Below are positions 33,961 through 44,320 of a DNA stretch of 64,000 nucleotides, piece after piece. The position numbers and the translations under genes are program-made. Within the stretch, counting starts at the first letter, position 1. Each line of letters starts with the position of its first letter. The stretch is from NCBI GenBank assembly GCA_963169105.1, contig OY720639.1:53487848-53551847 (forward strand). Reading direction: 5' to 3'. The notes under the pieces are model-generated. The model had not been told where the DNA came from and searched no databases. It was given only the letters and a program-made list of their open reading frames with translations. Origin of the DNA: Ceriagrion tenellum (taxonomy: Eukaryota; Arthropoda; Insecta; Odonata; Coenagrionidae).

Positions 33961-35739
33961 CTACATATTGTGATCGGATTCGGATGATTGAATTAGCTTT
34001 TTTGACTGAATTTGACAATGAGATAAATGACTACTTGATACAATCAGAAGTAATAGATGCATGCTATTGGTCACTCGTTTCTAATCGGCGTAAGTGGCCA
34101 AAGAAAGCATACCTATCAGTAATAAACAAAAGAAATCGCTAGATTAATTTCTTTCTTCTACGCAGCCATATCCATGCACGCAGCTTACCTTTTCAGCATT
34201 CATAAACAAATAGGAAATTAAAATATTCTAGTAATGGTCCACTAAATATATTTATTCCTTACGACCCGGGTTTTCTAAAATATTTTAATTTCCAATTAAA
34301 TATTTACATATGTTCTCGGTACAAAAATCGAAATGAATACGTTTTCCTAGCGATAATAGTGTAAACTTACCGGCAGTCAGATGTTATTTGCAAGATCCGA
34401 ACTCTGAATAAGTATTTAACGTTTAACGTATATTCAACGTATATGTATAACGTAACTTAAACGTTGAACGTATATTCAAACTACCTGCTTTAACTATATT
34501 CATAATTTACTATTAGTACATCTTGTTGCATTGACGACCAAAAGTGTTAGGTTATCCCGCGATTTGAAATACCCTGACATTATGACACCGGGCCTAAATG
34601 TTACAGTTTTTAATTTCCAAGAATTTATAATATTTGGACGATGCCGCGGTATACACGAACGAATTTCGAGCATAACACGAATGTAGAGCACAGTTTTAGA
34701 AATATACGTGTCACTGGATATGGAACACCAGATAAAGATCCCAAAATGCCACATAATGCGATCCCTCGACGAATAACAGAACAATCACATTTTGGAGATG
34801 TGTCAGCGACTGTGTCATGGGATATTTCCCACGCGCATCTTACGCACGCGAATTTAAACTGTTTCATCGCTGCCATCCCGTCATCTCACGACACGCAATT
34901 ATACGCGGAACTTCTCTCTATTGAGTGCGTCTATTGCACTGAAAAGTCAAATACATTCAAGGAAATTTGCCGGCAGGTAAGGTGAATTGATGAGAAAAAT
35001 AATTAGTTCGGTAGCCCCAGGTAAATGAACGAGAAGAGTCCATGGCAATCTAAACAAACCTTAAACTTGCAGGTTAAGTGCTTGCCTAATAATTCTGCTG
35101 AATAATGGCTGGAAAACATGTGCAACAGAGGTATTCATATCGCATGCGGACCGAAATTCCATTTTCCTCAGCACGGATTTCAAGAAAGGGCCTTGAAGTT
35201 TGTTTATGGGGTATAATTAACGGGTAAACACAAAGAAAATGGCTTAACTGGATATAGAATGATCAAGTATAATATCAAAACGATCTTTCCCTAGTATAAT
35301 CCCCATTTTATGTGATTTCTTTCATGAAAAAATATAAAAAAGACAGCTCCATTGCCTTTTCCAGGCAAGGTACTCAAGAGGTAATCCGGACTGATAGAAA
35401 GCAATCACAATTCGACTAGGGAATGCGAATTCACAAGCCTATTTCTCATTTCTCCTGAGTCTTCTAGGTTTTCCAGGCAAACTTTCAATTTCCAGACTTG
35501 TCGAGGTATTCTAGATTTTCCATCCCTGTTGCAACGCCGCTGAACATTGAAAAACAGCCCCCGTAACGCATAAATATACACACACATCCCGCATGTCTAA
35601 AATGATATTTTGAAACCATATTACAAATGAAATCTCCTTATATGTACGTTGATTCATTTTAAAAATAAATTTAGTAAAATAGCTAAGAGTAGTATAAGAA
35701 TATGCTCGACGGATAGCGCAGGCCAAGTTTGTAGTCGCA
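33961..35739. other. unassigned stretch
   Basis: 34405-34480 holds repeated AACGTATATTCAA words (cryptic tandem repeat). Apart from the low-confidence exon at 34641-34976, nothing is recognised. Confidence 0.35.
34641..34976 (+). CDS. possible exon ending at a consensus splice donor
   Basis: An ATG-initiated frame of 112 codons (MPRYTRTNFEHN ... FKEICRQ) ends exactly at CAG|GTAAGG, a full-consensus donor at 34977. The product is hydrophilic with no recognised domain. The opposite strand is also open for most of its length and no following exon was identified, so this may be chance. Confidence 0.15.
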
Positions 35740-35800
35740 ACCCTTTTCTCTGCCACACACCCTAGAGGAACATTGCAGGATACCACGTTGATGTAGATGA
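35740..35800 (+). repeat. CR1-like LINE 3'-end box, short copy
   Basis: CTGCCACACACCCTAGAGG, CATTGCAGGATACC, ending GATGTAGATG. 5' truncated. Confidence 0.55.
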
Positions 35801-35991
35801 AAATATGATTCGAATAGATCTTCGGATTCTTCAACTCAAGATTTATGTAAGGATGCAAATTGTGCCTAGAATATACAATACCTAGTTCATCCCCTTAAGT
35901 ATTACACCGAGAATAATTGTTCAAAGGAAGGGAAAAGTTAATTTGCCTAGATGAATAAAGAAACAACAATTTTTTCTGCGCTTTACACGTG

Positions 35992-36175
35992 TTAATAATA
36001 ATAATAATTTCTTTATACCTAACAGCCGAAGCCAATTACTAGGTACTTAAGACATGGACGCACACACACAACCATGCCCAGGGAGGTGTAAATATCCTAC
36101 CCAGGCGGGACTCGAACCCGCGACCTTCGGTTTGGCAGGCGAGGAGTTATCCGAGGACTTCCCTACCCCGCATTC
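35992..36175 (-). repeat. tRNA-derived SINE with (ATT)n tail
   Basis: Minus strand: GCGGGGTAGGGAAGTCCTCG, GGCGAGGAG region, GCGGGTTCGAGTCCCGCC (perfect box B with paired T-arm), CTGGGTAGGATATTTACACC, a 60 bp body, and a tail AAATTATTATTATTATTAA at 35992-36010. It is the most complete SINE here, about 180 bp. A second microsatellite (CA)n lies in the body at 36060. Confidence 0.75.
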
Positions 36176-38769
36176 CCTACCCGTCAACGAATATACATAA
36201 ATAACGTCGGAGTTCAAAAAATATATAATCCTGCATAATGATTTTTGGTCGTATATTAGTTAATGTCATTTTATGATAAGTTTACACAAAATTAAACACC
36301 CTTAAAGTTCAGGTAAGGTGTTAAGAAAAAAAATTCTCATTTTGAACTCATAATAATCTCTGGTCAGGTGAAATGATTTTTCATGGCCAATTTCATCCCA
36401 TTGTGCGAATTTTGTATGGGTTTACCCAATGGGAGATTCTTTATTCCAGCGGAGCAGCACCTGATGAGCCCGTGGCTCAGGATGAACCTCAACGTTTGCA
36501 CAGGTAGTACAATAGACAATTGTGTTTTGGCAATACATATTAATGTATATTACCATTTTGAATTCAGTTTTGGTAATTTCAACTCAAATCAATAAATTCA
36601 TTCATTCCTGCATTCTTCCTCCTTTCTTCAATTTACTCAATCTCTTTTTGCAACAAAGTCGCACTTTTTCCTCGCAAGATAAAGCTCTTGACTGAACTTC
36701 ATAGAGGTCGGAAGACTCGTCTTTCTCATCCCGCGGCTAACAATGAAAGAGCTCACCGAACACAGCCTCGAATTTTCTAAAATTAAACGAGGGGTTTCCC
36801 AAGGCATCATCTCTGAACCGAGAAGATTAGATTAGCGTCCCTCTGACCCAGACATTTCGCTCATGGGAACCTTCTACAACGAGGAAAATAAAAAAAGAAA
36901 ACGAGACAAGAATTCTAAATCACGCAAATCAGCCTGATTGGACGCAACACGGCGATAACATACGATACCATTGAGGATGGAAACGTGCCAGTCCACGGCA
37001 CTCCCACGATCACAAATCGGTCATCAAGATGGAGTGCCCTTTTTAAAAACATTCCTGGCATTTTAAATGGTTGTTTAATCGGCGGCTACCCGCATCAGAT
37101 ATAAAACCGACTAAACTGTAATTAAGGACGCCACCGGGAGGCTGTATAGCGCTTAATTGGCGATCAACCAATTTATTTGTTGATTCATAGGCCATTCAGT
37201 GGTGAATATAGGCCACTCGAATGAACTGAATGAACAGATATAAGTTTAAACTTAGCGAATTTCCAAAAAGAAACTTCAGTTTGCTTCGAAATTAAAAATA
37301 ATCGAAGAAAAAATAGATGAAAATCATACAAAGGTTCTGTCCTAAGATAGGCAAGCATTAAGATGAAACAAATAACGACTTTGCGCAAGTAATGGGCGCA
37401 TACCGGTAAAAAGCTATGTACTGGAAAGTTTCGTTTAGTCTCTAGCACACATCTAAACTTACCGTAACGGTAGGATACCCAGAAATAATGCATTCATTAT
37501 TCATACCAACCCACCTCTGACCTTTGTTCATCAGCCTATGTGACTGCCGAAATGTGACTCAACCTAGTCTCCAAGTAACGAGGAAAGTATTTCCGGCCGT
37601 GCATACCATCCATCACGTGATTTACTCAATTCCCTCTCGCGAACTGCATTCCCAATAAGGTAAGCAAAACCAGGCGGCGCTCACTAGCGAATAAACCCGA
37701 GAAAGGGAAAGGAGAATACGCAAGAGAGATGGGATTGAGGGTCCGATATTCCCTTCAGAGGTACCCGATTTCTCATAGCACATCCTTTATTACCTCTGTC
37801 CGCTGAACAATACTTCATTGACATTACTCTTCACAAGTGAATATCACAAAGCTTTCAATACGTACACTTCCATTTCCAAGAAAGAACCGCCGAACTCTCC
37901 AGATGAAACCATTGAGCGCTTGTATCATCTATGGATGAAACGAGTTTGCACTCCTTGCATGCCACAATCGAAAGTCTTAGGGGTCACTCAGTAAGAATTC
38001 GATAATTTTTGACGCCGTCATGGTATCCTTGATAGTGGCATTAACTATCGATACCGTACATGGCGCGATTCTAATTCAATATTTGTGCAGAAATATAGTC
38101 ATCGAGATGTACTTATCAACAAATTTTTACTTCGTTAACTTCATTTGGCTCCAATTCAACAAAAAACTCGAAACAAGTAACAGATAGAGCTGTTGAAAAC
38201 AAGACTGATGCATAACTGCAATTGTAGAATAGTTCAATGAGGAATAAATGAAAAATGAAACCGTAAATGCTGCTCTCTAATGGTAAAACACAGAAGCTAA
38301 GTTCACTCCTTTCATACATAGCTTCTCTAACGAACGAATATAACGTAGAGGGAGGGCAATGCTTCTGTGTACCTAACATAAGTGAAGCAAAGACTGCCTA
38401 AGACTACTTTCGCTCCCAACGGCTCAATTGTCACTAGGAGGTCCTAAAATTCATAAGCCTTCAAGGATACTTAAAAGATGCCGAAAATACTATAACTACT
38501 TTGGAAGAAATAACTAGTAAAAAGAAATACGAACTCTTATTCTCGACATCAACGTCGCTTATGTAAATTTCGCTTCAGCCGAAAGCTTCATTAATGAATA
38601 AAGGGCATGTAGTGAGCAGAAGAAAGTGATGTTCATGGAGGAATCCCGTCCGGCCTACGAAGGAAGGAAGGTCTTTCCCATGGACTTCCCCGACTTTGAG
38701 TTTATGTTCGCGCATTTCCCAAAATTTCCAGAATTTTAAAATCCCAAAGGAGCAGTGGTAATTAGGGGG
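36176..38769. other. unassigned stretch
   Basis: No gene or repeat recognised in about 2.6 kb; frames are under 105 codons without motifs. Confidence 0.35.
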
Positions 38770-38945
38770 ATGGGACTGACAGCTGAGGCCATTAGCGCCA
38801 TCAAGGACAAGGTGGCTAAGTGGAATCATTTGGGGAAGCATAGGGACGGATGAGAGAAACTATTTTAATAGGCCTCGCGTCGGCCTATTAAAACACAACC
38901 CGAAATATGCCAAGGGGTGCCGCAGTTTAACGTCCCATCCGACGG
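38770..38945 (-). repeat. SINE body homologous to the 56.4 kb SINE
   Basis: GACAGCTGAGGCCATTAGCG and GCAGTTTAACGTCCCATCCG match GACAGCTAAGCTCATTCGCG and ACGGTTTAAAGTCTCATCCG of the 56.4 kb copy, in the same orientation and order. No tRNA-like head is visible, so this is a body-only fragment. Confidence 0.55.
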
Positions 38946-39054
38946 AAGGAATACAAACAGCACCCATCTCGTATGCCGCCATCACTTTTCGAGATTGTAA
39001 CATATTGAAGCATGGCCACAAGTAAGGGACCCATGAATATCCGTACGGGGTTCT

Positions 39055-39096
39055 AAACGGGGCTCTGCCGTATGTTCATACGGTAGAACCCCGTTT
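39055..39096. repeat. inverted repeat, 19 bp arms with 3-4 bp loop
   Basis: AAACGGGGCTCTGCCGTATG pairs with ATACGGTAGAACCCCGTTT at 17 of 19 positions. A third partial copy (ACGGGGTTCT) sits just upstream. GTAGAACCCCGTTTAATGG resembles pogo/Tigger-type termini, so two element ends may be abutting head to head. Confidence 0.5.
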
Positions 39097-39197
39097 AATG
39101 GATCCCCGCTGAACGGAAACCCGCGCTCATTCCACCGGGATAATGGGCACACCACTTTTTCTTGCATTTAGGTACTTGTTTTTAGCATAAAAATATA

Positions 39198-39648
39198 GTT
39201 ATCTATGGGGCAGAAAAGTAGACCGTCAGAAAGGAGGACGAGAATAGACTGCAGGCATTTGTGGGTGTGGAGAAGGTGAGGTGGACGGAGAGGAAGACTA
39301 ACGAGGAAGTGCTCGAGATGGTGGGCGAGGAAAGGAAACTTCTGGATGAAATCCGGGAAAGGCAGGGTACATCTACATCTACGTAATACCCTGTGAGCCG
39401 CCACGAGGGTGTGTGGCAGGGGGTGAAGATCACCAAACATGCACTATTGACATGCAACTAGGATATTTAAGGGAGACATGCTAGAAAACACAGGTAGATG
39501 GCTGAAGGGTGTTATAAAGGCTGAGGGGTTGCTCAAGAATGTGATAGAGGGAAGGATGTTGGACAAGCGGGGAAGGGGAAGAAAGAGAATAGGTTTCATG
39601 GACTGGATGAAGAAGGGTATATCGTATGCAGAGGCGAAGAAAAACGCA
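39198..39648 (+). pseudogene. RTE-like LINE family A, interrupted by a CR1-like insertion
   Basis: The left part reads IYGAEK, stop, TVRKEDENRLQAF, VEKVRWTERKTNEEVLEMVG, EERKLLDEIRERQG and stops at 39367. The right part resumes at 39491 with RWLKGVIKAEGLLKNVIEGR, MLDKRGRGRKRIGFMDWMKK, GISYAEAKKNA. Joined across the insertion, the two parts form the standard C-terminal order of an RTE-like protein (YGAExWT, RWT, EERKLLDEIRERQGRWL, RGRKR). The 5' side, including endonuclease and RT palm, is missing. It is the best-preserved family A copy here. Confidence 0.8.
39368..39490 (-). mobile_element. CR1-like LINE 3' end nested in the RTE-A copy
   Basis: Minus strand: TTTTCTAGCATGTCTCCCTT ... GTGCATGTTTGGTGATC, the CACCCCCTGCCACACACCC box, GGCGGCTCACAGGG, TACGTAGATGTAGATGTA. 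It is 123 bp and near-identical to 33.8-33.96 kb. The host sequence reads CAGGGT before it and CAGGT after it, a possible imperfect 5-6 bp target duplication. It is therefore younger than the family A copy it interrupts. Confidence 0.8.
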
Positions 39649-40790
39649 TTTTGTGGCTTAGAAATATCACGTCACCAAAAGCTCAGAAGAAGTGATGGAA
39701 CGGTATCGCAATCACTTCAGACGGCGTATTTCCACGTGAAGCTCAGCTCGCTAGCCAAAATAGCCGAGATCAATTATTTCTGTTTCCTTAATTGGAGGAC
39801 AGTGAACTAGCGATTGGATTCTTCCCCATATACCCCAACAGGGAAGATGAGGACTACCGTGCGATGACACCAGGTGCCATTTTGTCTCATTTGGATTCAT
39901 AAAAAAACTCGTGCATTTTCTAAAGTAAATTTTAAGGCTGTTTTAAACGAGGCATTTAATTACACGATTTGATTAATAGAAACTGCAAGAACGTGGGCAC
40001 ATGATTTTCCCATTTGTCGCTCATGCACTTGCGCACGCAATTCTGGCAACACACCACGCAATTTTCAATGCACATCCATATAAACATCAGATTGTGTAAT
40101 GAAGCGCCACGTGTAAAACGACCTTCAACGCTTGCAGTTGACGCGTGTGCATGAGGATTTCATTTTTTGAGCTCGTCGGAAAATCTGCGATCGAGTACAC
40201 TACTTTATAATGAAAATCTAATAAAATTCATATTCCCTATTTTTCTAGTTCAATCAATTTTCTCAATGTCATACTTATATCTGATGATGAAGAGGCCGAC
40301 ACCTAAGGAAGCCATTTAAGCGTTGGATCATATAATAATATACAACGTTAAACATGTGATTAGAATAAGGCAGTTACACTTTTGTCTTAACTCACTCAGT
40401 CGCTGCACCTTAAGGTGGCTGGAGCGGTATCATGGGTCATTGAAAATACTTTTTTATAATTTATCAACTAAGCAGAATGAAAAATTCAAGGACTAGGTAT
40501 CATTGGAGCACGTCTGTTTATGCGGTGGAAGTCACCATACATATAGTAATAGCAATGATGAAAGAATTACGTTCAATTGTCACAGTTAAAGTATGTTAAG
40601 ACTGGAGTTTTCGGCGTTCCAATTGAAATTCAGGCGAAAATTATGCTAAAAACTATGTTTTTTCCCAATCATTTGACTTTTCGAAATACATTCAACCATT
40701 ATAATAATAACAATTTATTATTTCAAGATTATAAGAAAATAAGTTCATGTATGTAAAGAAATGATTACGAAGGCTACATGATAAAATTTA
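39649..40790. other. unassigned stretch
   Basis: 40396-40430 (GCACCTTAAGGTGGCTGG) faintly resembles the CR1 box but is too weak to call. Otherwise nothing. Confidence 0.35.
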
Positions 40791-40977
40791 CAGTAAAACC
40801 TGCTTCCGCGGCCACCTCCCTTAAGCTGTCACCTCTACGAGCGGTCGAATTTTTCGGGGAAGTAATTTATTTCCTACATATACAAGCAATGTAGATTTTC
40901 TCTCCCTTCAGCGGCCACCTCCTTATACGGCACTACCTCATTTGTCCAGCAGTGGGCGCTTAATACAGGTTTCACTG
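40791..40977. mobile_element. pogo/mariner-type MITE, 187 bp, TA target duplication
   Basis: The left end CAGTAAAACCTG and right end CAGGTTTCACTG are inverted (11 of 12 pair), each flanked outside by TA. Sub-terminal repeats CGGCCACCTCC occur twice inside. CAGT(G/A)AAACC termini with TA target sites are typical of pogo/Tigger-like elements of the Tc1/mariner superfamily. No coding capacity, so it is non-autonomous. Confidence 0.7.
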
Positions 40978-42936
40978 TATGCACATATTGTATTTCCAAA
41001 ATCAATACCGGTATCAAGTATCGGTAAAATACAATTGTTTTCTTTTAAATATTAGGTGAATATATTTCACCCACAGGAACACGATTAAAATATAATACAG
41101 GCGAATCTGAGCAGAGACAAAAATCACCCCAACCACTTCAGGGCGCCCTACTCACGCCGCGCCAGTTACTTTCGCTATTGTTGAATTATCCGCACGGCAT
41201 TGAGGCGAACGTGAAGAGGGCTGAAAGTGGGAATAGAAAAGGGGATGGGTCACGGGCAAGCCCCTCCATCTCTTGCCCGCCGCAGCAACTGCTCGGCTAT
41301 ACCAACTCCTCCAATATGAGTTTAGACTCAGTGGGAGGGGCGAGAGAGTGCAATACGTCGAGAGCTTTCATCAGAAGAGTAGGTAAGTATGCATTCACGA
41401 CGTGCACGGGGTGGGAAGTTAAGTTTTAAAGGGTGAGTGGGAGGCGGAGGGTGAAAACAGGTCGGCGACTCCTTCTCCTTTCCTCCTCCGTCCGAGATAA
41501 AGGGAGTGATGCGCTCTTTAGTTCACACTGCCTACTAACGGATGCATACATGTGCGTAAGTATATACAATGTGAGTACATATGTATACATCTATATGTTA
41601 CCCTATGATCCATCTCAAATCGGCACAGGGTGAGTAATTATCAGGCACGCTACCACTGTAAATCCCGTTTTACACGGGGCAAGAAATTGCACAATTTAAC
41701 ACCGAATGTTTTTCTCAATATGGCGAGCAACAGTAACTGAATTAGAGCAGGACCTTTTTTTACCATCTCGCGTTCATGTATTCTCGAATGCTATCTTGCG
41801 ATTCACCGCTTTACACGACGAAATTTGAAATGCACGTACGTACATACCTCAGATTGAGCAATTACGTTCCCCGTACAAATTGGGCTTAAGACAATTTTAT
41901 AATTTTTCGCAACTCACACACACACAGAGAAACAAAAGAGTAACACAGTAAATATGTACGGTCTGCTGTTAGTTCTGGGTAGACGTCCTATGATAAACGC
42001 GACACAGAAGTTGATCGGTGCTTTCCATTCAAGAAATTCATTTAATCGCAGGTCGGAACCCATCAGCGCACACTAATGGCGATGAATGTAACTACGTGTG
42101 CTGGCGAAACGTTTGGTAATTGTCGATATTGAGCATTCTTCAAGTTCAGGACAGTCACGGCCGAATGCTGAGTAAATAATGAACTGATTCGTTCTAGCTA
42201 AGTAGGTATATAATAAGGTAAGCATTTCACCGTCAAGTAATCAAAGTATATCAAGTTACCAAGTTTGACGATTAAGAATAAAACAATCATCATCTCAATA
42301 TTATTCACGAATTGGATTATCAAAGTTCTATTTGGCGTCTTTATGAATGGAAACAGGGGCGGATGAAGTGGGAGTGCGAGGGAGGGGTTGGCGTCCGCCT
42401 TCTCTGGATGGGGAGGGGGGCGCAATTTCTAAAGTAGACGAAAAAATGGTGATCATAAGGTATTCCATCACCCCCCTCCACAGAAATCCGGAGAATAAAC
42501 AGCTCTCCCCCTTCCCCCCCCCCCCAAAGCATCGATCTAAATTCACCCCAGCAAGGAAAATAGCTTCAGAGAGATATATAAGTGCACAACCTAGAATTGA
42601 AGAAGAGAGAAGAGAAAGAGAAAAATGTTTCCTCTCGGTAGGGAGCATGAGTAAAGACGCGACAAAAACTATGTTAAGCGTACGAATAAAGCAGTGAGTT
42701 TATTACTTAGTGTTTGATAAAATATGTTTTTGAAAGAAAAGTCAAAACAAAAATTTAAAAAATAGCCTTCACTCCGCTGAGAAGGATTTCTCATCCTCAA
42801 AAAGTGATAATTAGAGCATTTGTGCTTCCTTTAAATACAGAAGTTGCAAAACAACCTGATGAATAGATTAATGATTATAATGAATAAGCTGGTGGTGGAA
42901 GTATTTATGGCTTTCTAAGATCGATAGATAAATAAA
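40978..42936. other. unassigned stretch, partly GC-rich
   Basis: 41130-41500 and 42340-42540 are GC-richer than average. A run of 12 C lies at 42514-42525 and a short (CA)n at 41911-41924. Open frames are compositional; no gene recognised. Confidence 0.35.
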
Positions 42937-43370
42937 GAATAGTTGCGATAGATCAGTTCTAGGACACTTTGACCCTGACTTGAAAAAATAGGTTTTTTCA
43001 CTAGTGCTAAATGTCCTAACATCATTATTAGTTACTAACTTCGTATGAAATTTCCTGCATGATATAGCTCTTGCATCATTAAGTACCTAGTACAACTATT
43101 TATCTGTCACTGTAATTATAATCAGTAGTCGTATGTTAAGTAGTGTACCACATGGTATCATGCTCCTGTATGTAGCACTCTCCTAGTTTCTGATCTAACC
43201 GCGCACTGTTATCCTTACTGCTTTTAGCCTGCGCCTGGCGTTCTGGGGGAACGTGTGCGGTTCGGATTTCAGCTGGGATGAGGGCTTCATGCCTGGTGTG
43301 GAATCACCCCGTGCCACACACCCTAGTGATGGTTTGCACGGTATTTCGTTGACGTAGATAAGAAATACAA
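42937..43370 (+). repeat. CR1-like LINE 3' UTR copy
   Basis: Begins at AATAGTTGCGATAGATCAG, the final RT codons of the family. It tracks 28790-29215 throughout (TTTTTGCACTAGTG/TTTTTTCACTAGTG, GGGGGAACGTG, GCCTGGTGTGGAATCACCCC), ending at the box and GTAGATAAG. 5' truncated with only about 10 residual codons. Confidence 0.8.
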
Positions 43371-44283
43371 TCAGCAAAGGAACTTGACAACTTCTGTCTT
43401 AATAAGACATGCCCGAATGAAACAACTTTCCACATGAAGATTTTTTCATATTTTGCTAGTTCACAGATAATTAGGTAAATTTATTTGACCAGACATGAAT
43501 AGAGAAAGGGGAAGAAAAAGCATTTTAATTTGAGAAAATGGGTGGCTCCGAATCACTTATAAAAAAACGTTCGCAATCGAGGGATAACGTATAGTTTCAA
43601 GGAGATGGGGCTTTCGGAGGAGTGCAAGCCTGAATTGCTCAAGGAATTTGGCTTCGACGGAAGAATTCGAATGGAGGCAAATAGAATTTCTTTCGCAGGG
43701 AAAGAAAGGAATGCAAGCGCTCTGGGCGCAACACAAGGTGACGAATGGCAAGCCGGATTCATTCCCTCCTAATGAGCGAAAGGAACAAGGAAGACCATTC
43801 GGGTATTTTCACGGATTCCTTTTCTTCTCGTTACAGGGAGTGGATTCTTTTTGAATATGCAAATGGAAATTCCTAAAGCGTTTCGGCATGGAGCAATAAC
43901 TGTGGTGGAGGGGGAGGCTATTCGAGGAAGCCAAGATTTCGGCACGTTGTGTCATACACATGGTACAGTACACAAATGCCGCGGTCTTATGTATCGGTAG
44001 CTAGGCGGTTGGGTAGAATGTAGGGAAAAAGTGTGGGGGTTGAGAAAAAACAAGGAAAAGACGGTTGAAAGTGAACAGCGAGAAAAGATCATACGCATAG
44101 TAAGTCTGACGTCCTAAGGTTTAGGAAAGGTGATTGGGCGATTACATCATCACATGATTGAGGATTACTGTCAAAATATCGTGCTGTTCATAAGAGTCAA
44201 TTTTATGACATTTATACACAAAATTGCTTGGCAAAATAGTAAGTATCCTCATTATTATGTAGCACAGTCTAAGTTTATTCACC
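43371..44283. other. unassigned stretch
   Basis: Nothing recognised. Confidence 0.35.
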
Positions 44284-44320
44284 CTGATGATGACATTACG
44301 AACCGAAACCTAGGTCGTAG
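44284..44320 (+). ncRNA. hammerhead-like motif
   Basis: An exact CTGATGA (44284-44290) is followed after 14 bases by GAAAC (44305-44309) and then CTAGGTC, a GTC triplet. The intervening stem II is degraded and does not pair well. It is the only motif with the canonical CUGAUGA box plus GUC. Confidence 0.25.

Noticed and set aside
36090..36175. True tRNA gene
   Set aside because: Box B and T-arm are perfect, but box A and the acceptor stem are not, and a body and ATT tail follow; it is a SINE head.
40396..40430. Additional CR1-like 3' box
   Set aside because: Only a few words match and neither the CACACAC core nor the GATGTA tail is present.
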